A model generated the notes under the pieces. The model did not search any database and was not told the origin of the DNA. It saw nothing but the letters and a program-made list of their open reading frames with translations. Both the position numbers and the translations under genes were made by a program. From assembly GCA_019119895.1 (NCBI GenBank), contig DWWD01000030.1, positions 1 through 64,000 on the forward strand: DNA of 64,000 bases, given 5' to 3'. Of the stretch, positions 53,137 through 62,391 are shown one piece after another (within the stretch, counting starts at the first letter, position 1; every line of letters starts with the position of its first letter). The stretch is from Candidatus Anaerostipes avistercoris. GTDB lineage: Bacteria > Bacillota > Clostridia > Lachnospirales > Lachnospiraceae.

Positions 53137-53733
53137 ATGGCAATTGTACAGTGCCCCAGAGGACATAATTATGACAATTCAAAACACGCCCAGTGTCCAT
53201 ACTGCAGCGGAAGCCAGGCAATCGGAATTACAGTACCGCTGATGGAAGCAGAAACAGGCGGAGAGTTTCCAAGAACATCACCGATGAACCAGCAGACAGG
53301 AGGAATGCAGTATTCATATCCGGGAAGAGAAATCGGGAAAACAGAACCTTATCAAAATGTAACGCAGGGGCTGGATATTAATGAAGAAGGCATTTCCGCG
53401 GTTACAGGGTGGCTTGTATGCATTGAAGGTAAAAAGAAGGGAAAAGATTTTCGGCTTCACGGAGAACGCAATTTTGTGGGAAGAGCCGGATCCAATGATG
53501 TTGTGCTGGACTTTGACGATAAAATCTCATCCGTGGCGAATATCATTATTTCCTATGACGATGAGGAAAATGAATTTTATGTCCAGCCTGGAGAAAATCA
53601 GAAGAATAATGTAAAGGTGAACAATAAGCTGCTGCTGATACCACAGATTCTGAATGATAACGACATCATACGTCTTGGAGAAACCAAACTTCTGTTTCGA
53701 AGATTTTGCAATGATGATTTCAGTTGGGAGTGA
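53137..53733 (+). CDS. zinc-ribbon FHA-domain protein
   Basis: 198 residues. A zinc ribbon at the N terminus (CPRGHNYDNSKHAQCPYCSG, residues 6-25) is followed by a Gly/Gln/Pro/Thr-rich linker (about 35-85) and an FHA domain (about 95-195; ERNFVGRAGSNDVVLDF with the Arg and Ser/Asn of the phospho-Thr pocket, then DKISSVANIIISYD). It should bind a phosphothreonine peptide in the cytosol; the linker Thr residues could be kinase targets. First gene of a five-gene cluster, 4 bases before the PP2C start. GGGAGGG precedes the ATG. Confidence 0.88.
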   Translation: MAIVQCPRGHNYDNSKHAQCPYCSGSQAIGITVPLMEAETGGEFPRTSPMNQQTGGMQYSYPGREIGKTEPYQNVTQGLDINEEGISAVTGWLVCIEGKKKGKDFRLHGERNFVGRAGSNDVVLDFDDKISSVANIIISYDDEENEFYVQPGENQKNNVKVNNKLLLIPQILNDNDIIRLGETKLLFRRFCNDDFSWE

Positions 53734-53737
53734 TGAA

Positions 53738-54595
53738 ATGTTTGGAAGGAGACGGCGCAGAAAGAAAAAAATAACAAAAACAGTAGAAATTCCAGCCGCT
53801 TTTGACAATCTGATCACGGTAGATTTTCAGGGAGTCAGAATAGAATATCAGATTGGAAATGCCCAGCATATCGGAAGCAGAAAAAGACAGGAAGATTCAT
53901 TCGGATTTTCGGATCTTTCAGATGATATTCTTTTGAAAGAGAGGGGAATCTGTGCGGTTTTGGCAGATGGCATGGGCGGTCTGGACTTAGGAAGAGAAGT
54001 CAGCGAACAGGTTGTGAGAGAAACACTGGAGTTCTTTCGAAACATGAATTATCAGGTTTCGATCAGTGAGCAAATGATTTTGTTTTTTCAGAAATTCAGT
54101 CAGCAGATATTTTCAAGATACGGGCGCAGTGGAAAAGCAGGAGCCGGCTCAACCGTTCTTATGGTTGTACTGTATGGAGGACGGGTTTACTGGTGCGCCA
54201 TTGGTGACAGCCGGCTGTATCTGTGGCGCAGAAACCGCCTTTATCAGATGAATGAGGATCACAATTATAAAAATGAACTCATGGGGCAGTATATTTCAGG
54301 AGAAGGAACATTAGAGGAAGCAGCACGAAATCCAAAAAAGGATTTTCTGACAAATTATATAGGATGTCCGGAAACCGTACGGGCAGATGTGAGTTATACA
54401 GGATTTGCCCTTCAAAACGGAGATAAGATCCTGATGGCTACGGATGGATTGTACCATGCGCTTTCTCAGGATGAAATTGCAGAAAAAATGAGAAAGAATC
54501 CGCAGGATGCCTGTACGGAAATGATTCAGGAAGCGGTATCAAGGAAAATTTCAGGGCAGGATAATATGACGGCAATGGCGGTGGGTTTTAATTAG
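53738..54595 (+). CDS. PP2C-family Ser/Thr protein phosphatase (first copy)
   Basis: 285 residues. The basic N terminus MFGRRRRRKKKITK is followed by a PP2C domain: RKRQEDSFGF (metal Asp in motif 1), CAVLADGMGGLD (motif 2), GAGSTVLMVVLYG, CAIGDSRLYLWRR, EDHNYKNELM, LMATDGLYHAL and QDNMTAMAVGF. All metal-binding acids are present, so it should be active. It probably reverses phosphorylation by the kinase at the end of the cluster. The polybasic start could favour membrane or nucleic acid binding. The site overlaps the end of the FHA gene. Confidence 0.9.
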   Translation: MFGRRRRRKKKITKTVEIPAAFDNLITVDFQGVRIEYQIGNAQHIGSRKRQEDSFGFSDLSDDILLKERGICAVLADGMGGLDLGREVSEQVVRETLEFFRNMNYQVSISEQMILFFQKFSQQIFSRYGRSGKAGAGSTVLMVVLYGGRVYWCAIGDSRLYLWRRNRLYQMNEDHNYKNELMGQYISGEGTLEEAARNPKKDFLTNYIGCPETVRADVSYTGFALQNGDKILMATDGLYHALSQDEIAEKMRKNPQDACTEMIQEAVSRKISGQDNMTAMAVGFN

Positions 54596-54608
54596 CAGGA
54601 GGAGATGT

Positions 54609-55820
54609 ATGAAAAAAAGTATAAAGACAGCGGTTATGGTATTGACTGCTGCAGTGATTCTGATTTTGTGGCAGCCTGGACAGGCGCAGGCGGCAACGCC
54701 TTCAGAAGCGAAGGATAGTGTTGTGTGCATTGCGACGGCAGATGAAAACGGACAGCTTCTGGGATGGGGATCCGGATTCGCCATTGGAAAGCCGGGTGAT
54801 GAGGTGCAGTATATTGCGACAAATTATCATGTCGCTCAGCCGACAGACAAATATGGGGAAGAAATATCCTGCAGCCGGACTGTCTATTTTTCAGCGGCGG
54901 CAGGACGGTCTATGACTGCGGAATTATACTGGTCCAGTGAGGAGCATGATCTGGCAGTTTTAAGACTGCCTGAGCCGACCGATGAAAGAGAGGCAATGGT
55001 ACTGTGTCCTATGGATGAAGTAGATCTGGATGATGATTACGCGGCGCTGGGATATCCGGCAGCATCTATGGCGGCGGATATTGTAAAATTTGATCAGAGT
55101 GATATTTCTGTTACCAGAGGAGGAATCTCCAAGCAGGTTCGTGTAAATGGAACAGATTGTTATCTGGTGGACATTGACATCAGTCAGGGAAATTCCGGAG
55201 GTCCGCTGGTGAATTCCAAAGGCCAGGTTGTGGGAATCAATTCCTTTATGATCGGGGACAACGCCAGATATGCCATAGCCATCGATGAACTGATCCGGAA
55301 TCTGGATCCGGACCAGATTCCGTATACTGTGGCAGGAAGTCTGACAACCAGAATTCTGATCGGAGTGGGAATTGCAGCGGTGATCATTGTGATAATTGCA
55401 GCAGTAATTCTTATAAAAAGAAAAAAGAGAAAAGGTGGAAAAAACCGAGCAGCTTCAGCTGGAGAAATGAAAGGAAATGAAAGGAAAATCCGGACGGTTC
55501 CAAAAGGAAATGCAGCAGTGCTGATGGCAGGGCCGGCGAGTCCGCTGGCGAACCGGAAATTCAGGATCGGAGGACCAGTGAAAATCGGACGGGATGGAAC
55601 CAGATGCAAAATTGCTTTTCCGGTTGATACGAAGGGAGTCAGCGCAGTTCACTGTGAAGTGGAAGCCAGTGAAGATGGCATTGTCGTAAGGGACCTTGGA
55701 TCTACGTATGGAACTTTTTTGTTAGACGGAACGAAACTTGAAAAAGGACAGAGCAGAAAACTTCATTCCGGAGATGCGTTCTATCTGGCTGGTGAAGATA
55801 ACTGGTTCGAGGTACGGTGA
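54609..55820 (+). CDS. secreted trypsin-like protease with transmembrane helix and cytosolic FHA domain
   Basis: 403 residues in order: signal peptide (1-28, ending QAQAA); trypsin-like domain (about 32-235) with His in ATNYHVAQP, Asp in EEHDLAVLRL and Ser in SQGNSGGPLV; a single membrane helix (about 248-270); KRKKRKGGKNR stop-transfer; a linker; FHA (about 315-403; GPVKIGRDGTRCKIAF, VSAVHCEVEA, LGSTYGTFLLDG). The protease faces outside and the phosphothreonine reader faces the cytosol. No PDZ domain is present, unlike HtrA. Protease control by kinase state is inferred. Start ATG 54609 follows GGAGG. Confidence 0.9.
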   Translation: MKKSIKTAVMVLTAAVILILWQPGQAQAATPSEAKDSVVCIATADENGQLLGWGSGFAIGKPGDEVQYIATNYHVAQPTDKYGEEISCSRTVYFSAAAGRSMTAELYWSSEEHDLAVLRLPEPTDEREAMVLCPMDEVDLDDDYAALGYPAASMAADIVKFDQSDISVTRGGISKQVRVNGTDCYLVDIDISQGNSGGPLVNSKGQVVGINSFMIGDNARYAIAIDELIRNLDPDQIPYTVAGSLTTRILIGVGIAAVIIVIIAAVILIKRKKRKGGKNRAASAGEMKGNERKIRTVPKGNAAVLMAGPASPLANRKFRIGGPVKIGRDGTRCKIAFPVDTKGVSAVHCEVEASEDGIVVRDLGSTYGTFLLDGTKLEKGQSRKLHSGDAFYLAGEDNWFEVR

Positions 55821-55821
55821 T

Positions 55822-56562
55822 ATGGACAAGATAGAAGTGTTTGCATATACAAATCCCGGTGGAAGAGAAGATAATGAAGATTACTGTAATTTCAATATAC
55901 AGAAGGGGAAAGCATACTTTGTTCTGGCAGATGGTCTGGGCGGACATGAAGATGGAGAAATTGCATCTCAAAGAGCCGGCAGTTATCTGATGGAACGCCT
56001 GGGAGAAGAAGAAACGACAGGGGAAAATTTATCGGAAATATTAAAGGATACCAATCAGTGGGTGATAAAAGGACAGCAGGAGTATCCGCAAATGAGAACT
56101 ACAGCGGCAGTTGCCTATATACAGGGCGGATATTTCCGGGAAACACACGCCGGGGACAGCAGAATTTATCTGTTTAAAAATGGATGTCTTTATTTCCAGT
56201 CCAGAGATCATTCGGTTGTTCAGCTTCTGGCGGAGATGGGGGAGATTGAACCGGAGGAAATTCGTTTCCATCCGGACCGGAGTAAATTATTAAAAGCCCT
56301 GGGAGATGATAAGAAACTTAAAATACCGGAAAATCCAGAGCCAATCCTGCTGGAACCTAATGATGCCTTTTTGCTGTGCAGTGACGGTTTCTGGGAATAT
56401 GTATGGGAAACAGAAATGGAAATAGATCTCACCAAATCCAGATTGCCGCAGGAATGGGTCTCATTTATGCTGAAACGGCTTCTGAACCGTGTTTCAGGAG
56501 ATTATGACAATATTACAGTAATTGCAGGAATGGTCAGGGGAACAGAGATGGGAGGTGACTGA
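55822..56562 (+). CDS. PP2C-family Ser/Thr protein phosphatase (second copy)
   Basis: 246 residues, a minimal PP2C: NPGGREDNEDYCNF, YFVLADGLGGHEDGE, MRTTAAVAYIQGG, THAGDSRIYLFKN, SRDHSVVQLLAEMGEI, LLCSDGFWEYVWE and GDYDNITVIAGMV. Metal ligands are intact. It resembles PrpC/Stp more closely than the first copy does. Its ATG is one base after the protease-FHA stop, and the kinase begins one base after its own stop, so the genes are translationally coupled. Why two phosphatases are needed is unknown. Confidence 0.9.
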   Translation: MDKIEVFAYTNPGGREDNEDYCNFNIQKGKAYFVLADGLGGHEDGEIASQRAGSYLMERLGEEETTGENLSEILKDTNQWVIKGQQEYPQMRTTAAVAYIQGGYFRETHAGDSRIYLFKNGCLYFQSRDHSVVQLLAEMGEIEPEEIRFHPDRSKLLKALGDDKKLKIPENPEPILLEPNDAFLLCSDGFWEYVWETEMEIDLTKSRLPQEWVSFMLKRLLNRVSGDYDNITVIAGMVRGTEMGGD

Positions 56563-56563
56563 A

Positions 56564-59122
56564 TTGCATCAGATTGATGATTTATATTTATGTGAGAATT
56601 GCTTTTCGATGATGGAGCCAGGAGAGAAGAGATGTTCTGTCTGCGGATTTGAGAAAGAGAACTATCAGCCGGAAACAGAAGAACTTGCTGTGGGAGAAAT
56701 ACTGGCAGGAAAATATCTGATCGGAAAGATGCTGGGACGGGGAGGTTTCGGAATTACATATCTTGGCTATGATATTCAGGGAAAGAAAAAGGTTGCTATT
56801 AAGGAGTATATGCCTTCGGGTCTTGCTTCCCGGCAGCCTGGCCAGACAGGACTTTCGATTTATTCCGGGGAGCGGATGGAATTATTTGAAAAAGGGGCGC
56901 ACCGGTTTTATGATGAAGCAAAAATGGTGTCTCGTTTTAATGGAAATCCCAATATTGTTTCCGTTTACGAATTTTTCTATGAAAACCAGACTGCCTATTT
57001 TGTCATGGAATATCTGGATGGAATGGACCTGAAACATTATACTGTGGAACGGGGAGGAAGAATTCCGGTAAAAGAAGCCCTGGAGATGATGATGCCGGTT
57101 TTGGATGCACTGGCCATCGTGCACAGTGCCGGAGTGCTTCACAGAGATATTTCACCGGACAATATTTTCCTGACAAAAGATCATCAGGTAAAATTGATTG
57201 ATTTTGGAGCAGCAAGGCAGGTCATCGGAGAGGGGAGCAAGAGTATTTCAGTTGTTGTGAAACAGGGATTTGCGCCGATTGAACAGTATCAGAGTCATGG
57301 CAGATTTGGACCATGGTCCGATGTTTATTCTTTTTGCGCTACTTTTTATTTTATGATAACCGGCGAAGTGCCGGAAGCAGCTATGGACCGAATGGATCTG
57401 GATCAGCTGATGGCGCCTTCTGATATGGGAGTGGATATTCCCAAACCTTTGGAAGCTGTACTCATGCATGGCATGGCATACCGGCCGGCGGACAGAATCC
57501 AGAATGTCATAGAATTGAAAGCTGCTTTTCAGCAGGCAGCATCCGGAGAAATACCTCAGGAATTTAAAACGGAAACGGTTTATGTAAATCCATATTCCAA
57601 TAGTGAAGGATATGGGAACAGCAGGAGCCAGAATGGATATTATGGGAATTCAGGGGGACAAAACAGCGATGTCCGGTCTGATATGGAACCAAGTACAGAA
57701 TATGGCATCTTTCAATTTGAGAAGAATGAGGCATATTATCGCAGTGAATTTGCAAAACTGGAGGAAGGAAAACGGGGGAAATTTCATATTCCGGCATGTT
57801 TTCTCTCATTTTACTGGATGTTTTACCGGAAAATGTTTGCAGAAGGCGGAATTCTGATGGCGGTATTTCTGATATTGTCAATTCTGAGCTCCGTGATTGG
57901 AAGAACTACAGGAAATGCAGCTGCCGCAGGCGTGATTTATACGGTAATCGGAATTGGAATTGCGGCTGCATGCGGATTTCTTGGGAATAAAATTTACTAC
58001 AGATATTATCAGAAAATAAACAAAGAAGCACAGGAAAAAGGAAACTGGGTTTATAAAAAGCGAAGCGGGATTCTGAAGGGCGGACCTCTTGCAGGGACGG
58101 TGGCAGGAGCTGCCGTCGTGTGTATTCTGATTTCCGGAGGAACTGCTTTTCTCATGGGAACCGGAGAAGGAGTCCGGCAGGGTACCGGGGATGCTGCATC
58201 CGTGGGAGCTCCTGCTCTGACTGGAGACGAGGAGGATCAAAGACTAATCAAGATAGTAAAAGACCAGACATATCTGGAAGAAGAAAGTAATAAAACGAAT
58301 GATGAAGTCATGGGGCTGTATTTTGATAATCCTGCATGGAGTGTAGAGGAAGATGAGGATACCGGGAAAAAACAGGTCATTTTTGAAGGTGAAGGATTCT
58401 ATGCGCATCAATGGAAAAAATATCAGTTTGTTTATGAATTGGATGGAGATGAAGCCGAAATGGTAAAATTCAGTGTAGATGGGGATGAGTTGAGGGAAAG
58501 CAGCTGGGGAACATTTTTGCGCAGTATTTATTCTCAGTATGAACATATGGATTCCAGATCGCTGAAAGAGGTAAAATATAGATTCTTTGTCAATACAGTG
58601 TCTCACACAACCCTTGATGAAGCTGAATTTTATCTCCGCAAAGCAAAGATTAATTATAAAACTTCAACGAACAAAAGTGGAGAGAAGAAAACAATTTCTA
58701 CAGATGAGAGCGATGAAACGTATGTATTTTATAAAATGAAAAAGGACATAGATCGGTTTATAACGCAGGGAAATTATATTTTGATCGTCAAAGGAGATGA
58801 AGCGGATGCAGGCGCGTTTCTGGAATATTGTATGGGATGGAGCCAGTCTGCGAAAACGAATTTTTATGGAGGAACCAGTGAGAAACGAATTCAGGAATCT
58901 TCTCTGAAAGAAAGAACGGAGACGGAGATGGATATCATAAAAAATGAAATCTATGCAAGACATGGAATGCAGTTTGACGATCCGCTTATGAACGCATTGT
59001 TTTCTACTAAGGATTGGTACAATGGAAGATATGATGAGGACAGCTTCAGGGGAAATTGGAATTCTGCAGAACAGTATAATTTAAATCTGATTGAAAAAGT
59101 AGAAAAAGAGTTAGGGTATTAA
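56564..59122 (+). CDS. membrane Ser/Thr protein kinase with N-terminal zinc ribbon and external YARHG domain
   Basis: 852 residues from TTG 56564, 6 bases after GGAGGTG. Zinc ribbon (about 8-32, CENCF ... CSVCGFEKE). Kinase (about 50-315): LGRGGFGITYLG, VAIKEYMP, VLHRDISPDNIFL, IDFGAAR, FAPIEQYQ and PWSDVYSFCATFY. A Tyr/Gly/Asn/Ser-rich linker (about 340-385) is followed by three or four membrane helices (about 415-540). An external region (about 560-850) ends in a YARHG domain (IKNEIYARHGMQFDDP). The catalytic residues are complete. It likely senses something at the cell wall and phosphorylates the FHA partners. Confidence 0.9.
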   Translation: MHQIDDLYLCENCFSMMEPGEKRCSVCGFEKENYQPETEELAVGEILAGKYLIGKMLGRGGFGITYLGYDIQGKKKVAIKEYMPSGLASRQPGQTGLSIYSGERMELFEKGAHRFYDEAKMVSRFNGNPNIVSVYEFFYENQTAYFVMEYLDGMDLKHYTVERGGRIPVKEALEMMMPVLDALAIVHSAGVLHRDISPDNIFLTKDHQVKLIDFGAARQVIGEGSKSISVVVKQGFAPIEQYQSHGRFGPWSDVYSFCATFYFMITGEVPEAAMDRMDLDQLMAPSDMGVDIPKPLEAVLMHGMAYRPADRIQNVIELKAAFQQAASGEIPQEFKTETVYVNPYSNSEGYGNSRSQNGYYGNSGGQNSDVRSDMEPSTEYGIFQFEKNEAYYRSEFAKLEEGKRGKFHIPACFLSFYWMFYRKMFAEGGILMAVFLILSILSSVIGRTTGNAAAAGVIYTVIGIGIAAACGFLGNKIYYRYYQKINKEAQEKGNWVYKKRSGILKGGPLAGTVAGAAVVCILISGGTAFLMGTGEGVRQGTGDAASVGAPALTGDEEDQRLIKIVKDQTYLEEESNKTNDEVMGLYFDNPAWSVEEDEDTGKKQVIFEGEGFYAHQWKKYQFVYELDGDEAEMVKFSVDGDELRESSWGTFLRSIYSQYEHMDSRSLKEVKYRFFVNTVSHTTLDEAEFYLRKAKINYKTSTNKSGEKKTISTDESDETYVFYKMKKDIDRFITQGNYILIVKGDEADAGAFLEYCMGWSQSAKTNFYGGTSEKRIQESSLKERTETEMDIIKNEIYARHGMQFDDPLMNALFSTKDWYNGRYDEDSFRGNWNSAEQYNLNLIEKVEKELGY

Positions 59123-59132
59123 TGGAATAAGA

Positions 59133-59164
59133 AATGAGCGGGCGATGTCCCGCTCATTCTTTTT
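59133..59164. terminator. bidirectional terminator after the kinase cluster
   Basis: AATGAGCGGG (59133-59142) pairs with CCCGCTCATT (59149-59158), followed by CTTTTT. The minus strand also has a T-run. It overlaps the 3' end of the convergent response regulator gene. Confidence 0.8.
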
Positions 59165-59735
59165 CCGAGAAAATATGGATCAGGTCTTTATATTTTTTCA
59201 ATCCCAGTTTTTTAAGAATTGCCGTCTTTTGATTGGCAATGGTTTTTGAAGAAGAATGCAGTGTCACAGACTTTCCGGTCAGCATATCAAACACAGACCG
59301 CTCCGCAGGAGACAGAGGAGCAAGGACAGCGGAACGGATCAGATGCTGCTGCGGCGTGCTGCCATGGGCAGTATTTCGGATAATCTCCTCAAGACCCTTA
59401 AACTGGCTTTTGAAAACATAGGCGGAGGCAAAGCATCCGGTACAGGCTTCCAGAATGATATCAGAATCCTCAAATGCAGTCAGAATCACGATTTTTGCGT
59501 CTGTCTGCAGCCGGATTTCTTTTCCGATTCTGATACCGTCCAGACCGCCGGATGAAAGATTCAGATCCAGAAGGACAATATCCGGCTGATATTTTTTGGC
59601 AAGGGACAGAGCCTGGAACCCATCGGAACACTGCCCTACCACCTGAAAGTCTTTTTGCTTTTCCAGAGTTTTTCGAATCAGATAACAAAAATCTGCATCA
59701 TCTTCTATCATAAGTATTTTAATCATCTTTTTCAT
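59154..59735 (-). CDS. NarL/LuxR-like response regulator with divergent output domain
   Basis: 193 residues. The receiver (1-120) has MIEDDADFC, phospho-Asp in IVLLDLNLSSGG, Thr in VILTAFED and Lys in YVFKSQFKG. The C-terminal part (LSPAERSVFDMLTGKS, TIANQKTAILKKLGLKKY) looks like a degenerate LuxR-type helix-turn-helix. It is paired with the kinase at 59755 (19 bases apart). The target is unknown; the adjacent FHA/kinase cluster, convergent to it, is one possibility but nothing in the sequence shows it. Confidence 0.82.
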   Translation of the reverse strand: MKKMIKILMIEDDADFCYLIRKTLEKQKDFQVVGQCSDGFQALSLAKKYQPDIVLLDLNLSSGGLDGIRIGKEIRLQTDAKIVILTAFEDSDIILEACTGCFASAYVFKSQFKGLEEIIRNTAHGSTPQQHLIRSAVLAPLSPAERSVFDMLTGKSVTLHSSSKTIANQKTAILKKLGLKKYKDLIHIFSEKE

Positions 59736-59754
59736 TGTAGAATCCTCACTTCTG

Positions 59755-61176
59755 CTATTTTTTTAATTTACGCGGCCTGACAGGGAAGTAAAGAGAAAAA
59801 ACAGACCCTTTGCCCGGCGTGCTGTTTACCTTAATCATTCCCCGATGTTCCTTCATAACTTTGTTACAGTAATAGAGGCCAAGACCGAGATGGTGATTGG
59901 AAATTTTTGTCGTATGGTATGGCTCGAACAAATACGGAAGCTCTTCTTTGGTAATGCCGCAGCCGTTATCCTGTAAATGGATGACGATAAATCGATATTT
60001 CCGCCGGCAGGTAATCTTAAGAATGCCATTGGACGAAAATGATTCAAAAGCATTTCCGATCAGATTATTAAAGACTTCCAGGACATGAGTTTTGTCGCAA
60101 AAAAGAATTATATCATCCGGGCATTCAAGGATGATCTCTGCTTTTCCCTTCATATCATCCGGTATTCCGGCCGCCGCTTCACTGAGCAGATCAAGGAGGC
60201 AGACAGCCTGGATATCCAGAGAAATCTGATTGGAATAAAACTTTGTTTTCTGTACAAAATGTGTAAGATGAGAGGCAGAGCGGTCCAGGATTTCCAGCTC
60301 TTCCGGTGATTCCGACGGAAATTTCTCCCTGAGCATAGAAGTACACCACTGAATCTTCAAAAGCTCATTCTTCAGGGCATGACTGATATACTGTGCATTC
60401 TTCTGGACGATACTATCGTCGATCGTCCAGTCATAAGTTTCTCTTCTGAGCCTTGTGCCGAGAATCCCGTCCCGGAACAGATTGATGATACAGAAAATCA
60501 GCAGGAGAAAAACAATAAAAATATTGCCCTGCCATATTTTGAAAAAAGGACGCAGATTCAGAAGATGTACTACAAAAGCGCTGAACAGCCAGTACCAGAG
60601 CGGCGGCAGAGTAACAATACAGACCAGTTTTTTCTGTTTGCGGCTTCTCTGATTTTGTTCATGAGTCAGACTGCTCAGAAGAAAAAAAGTAACGATAATT
60701 CCATAAATCCAGTTATAGCAGGCTGCGATGGAATAATAGGCAGGATCTTCCAGCTGAAAAAATCTTGTATTCGTAATCGGATAGATGACCGACAAAAGTA
60801 CACCCGGGACAAAAATAAGATAACGCAGCCAGGAAAATATGTTCGGATGTCTTAAATGAAAACCGTTGAAATAGAAACTGAACATAATAGAACAAGGCAG
60901 CGCAAAATAATATAAAACTCCCGTCAGTACGGAATACAGCATATAAGAAAGGTCCGCATTGTAAAAAGAAAATCTGGAAATTAAAACAGGATCCAGCGTG
61001 AAGTAAATATATTCTTTTAATACGCCCATGCTGAAGCAGAGTCCTGCGATCGCGCACCATTGATTGGAGCGGTTCTGGCGGTTGGAAAAATAAACCAGAA
61101 GAAACAGGGACCATATGAGCATGGTAAATAACAGCAGTATATTTCCAGGAAATCCCTCCGACACATTTCCATTCAT
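59755..61176 (-). CDS. seven-helix membrane sensor histidine kinase
   Basis: 473 residues. About seven hydrophobic helices fill residues 10-240. The H-box region reads AQYISHALKNELLKIQWCTS, and the HATPase domain has NLIGNAFESFSSNGI, LQDNGCGITKEELPYLFEPY and GLGLYYCNKVM. The H-box is HALKNEL rather than HExxP, typical of a less common kinase group. ATG 61176 (MNGNVSEGF) has GGAGG 9 bases upstream; an open extension to 61290 has none. The stimulus is unknown. Confidence 0.86.
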   Translation of the reverse strand: MNGNVSEGFPGNILLLFTMLIWSLFLLVYFSNRQNRSNQWCAIAGLCFSMGVLKEYIYFTLDPVLISRFSFYNADLSYMLYSVLTGVLYYFALPCSIMFSFYFNGFHLRHPNIFSWLRYLIFVPGVLLSVIYPITNTRFFQLEDPAYYSIAACYNWIYGIIVTFFLLSSLTHEQNQRSRKQKKLVCIVTLPPLWYWLFSAFVVHLLNLRPFFKIWQGNIFIVFLLLIFCIINLFRDGILGTRLRRETYDWTIDDSIVQKNAQYISHALKNELLKIQWCTSMLREKFPSESPEELEILDRSASHLTHFVQKTKFYSNQISLDIQAVCLLDLLSEAAAGIPDDMKGKAEIILECPDDIILFCDKTHVLEVFNNLIGNAFESFSSNGILKITCRRKYRFIVIHLQDNGCGITKEELPYLFEPYHTTKISNHHLGLGLYYCNKVMKEHRGMIKVNSTPGKGSVFSLYFPVRPRKLKK

Positions 61177-61400
61177 TTCATATAACCTCCGGGATAAAAA
61201 TAACCATAGCTGATTTAATCTTAAAATATTTTCAGCGGATTGTCTATTTGAAACAGAGCAGGAATTCCCAAAAAACATAGGAGCCCTCAAAGATCAAAAC
61301 CGTGAGTCTTTTTTGCTTTACTTGAAGAAAAACAAATCTTATAATGAAAGAAAGAGAACGGAAGCTGACGGAGAAAAGTACCTGGAGAGGGCAGAAATAT

Positions 61401-62378
61401 ATGAATACAAGCAAGATGAGAAAGTGGAAGAAAAGAGCGGGAATTGTTATTGTTGTCATAGTTTTTGGGATGGTCATTGCGGCTTATGCAAGGACATATT
61501 TTTGTTATGCGCAAAAGTATCAGAAGCATAAAAGAGTGTTCGGAGCAACGTATATGACCATGAATAACCAGTTCTACAAGGTCATCAATAATGAGATCAA
61601 GCTGCAGGTAGAAGAAAACGGAGATCATTTGATCGCCCTGGATCCGGCGCTGGATTCAGAAAAGCAGAATGAGCAGATCAAGTATCTGGTAAAAAAGGAA
61701 GTCGATGTGATCTTCCTGAATCCTGTAGACTGGAAAAAGGTAAAGCCAGGTCTTGAGGCAGCGAAAAAAGCCGGAATTCCGGTGATTGTCATTGATACTC
61801 CGGTATATGATGAAGATTTGGTTGATATGACCATTGTGTCAGATAATTATCAGGCTGGTGTACAATGCGCGCAGGATATGATGAAAAAGAGAAAGGGAGC
61901 CAATATTGTTCTGCTGACCCATAAAACTACGAAGTCAGGAGAGGATCGCATTCAGGGATTTTTGGATACGATCGAAGGTTATGACGGATATCGGATCATT
62001 GATTCTGCGGACACCGAGGGGCAGATTGAGCGTTCCCTTCCAAAAGTAGAAGATATTGTAGAAAAACATGATGATATCAATGTCATTATGGCGCTGAATG
62101 ATCCGGCGGCCATGGGGGCTCTTGCGGCGCTGGACAGCAAGAATTATAACAGAGATGTTCTTGTATACGGAGTAGACGGGTCACCGGAAGCAAAAAAATT
62201 AATTGAAGAAGGCCTGATGACAGGAACATCGGCGCAGTTTCCGAAGCAGATGGCGGATACGGCTATTGAGGCAGCATATCAGCTGATGGAAGGAAAGACG
62301 ATTCCAAAAACAAAAGAAATATCAGTAGAGATGATCACAAAGACTAACATTAGTCAGTTTGACATTAACCGCTGGTAG
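61401..62378 (+). CDS. sugar-binding-type periplasmic binding protein, membrane-anchored
   Basis: 325 residues. An N-terminal uncleaved anchor (about 13-32, AGIVIVVIVFGMVIAAYA) is followed by a type I periplasmic binding fold of the ribose/galactose class (FGATYMTMNNQFYKVI, VDVIFLNPVDWKKVKPGLEA, IPVIVIDTPV, NVIMALNDPAAMGALAAL, VYGVDGSPEAKKLI). No lipobox is present. No ABC permease or ATPase is adjacent; the next genes are a histidine kinase and a regulator, so it probably serves as an extracellular sensor subunit. ATG 61401 follows GGAGAGGG. Confidence 0.88.
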   Translation: MNTSKMRKWKKRAGIVIVVIVFGMVIAAYARTYFCYAQKYQKHKRVFGATYMTMNNQFYKVINNEIKLQVEENGDHLIALDPALDSEKQNEQIKYLVKKEVDVIFLNPVDWKKVKPGLEAAKKAGIPVIVIDTPVYDEDLVDMTIVSDNYQAGVQCAQDMMKKRKGANIVLLTHKTTKSGEDRIQGFLDTIEGYDGYRIIDSADTEGQIERSLPKVEDIVEKHDDINVIMALNDPAAMGALAALDSKNYNRDVLVYGVDGSPEAKKLIEEGLMTGTSAQFPKQMADTAIEAAYQLMEGKTIPKTKEISVEMITKTNISQFDINRW

Positions 62379-62391
62379 AGGGGAGGGAAAG

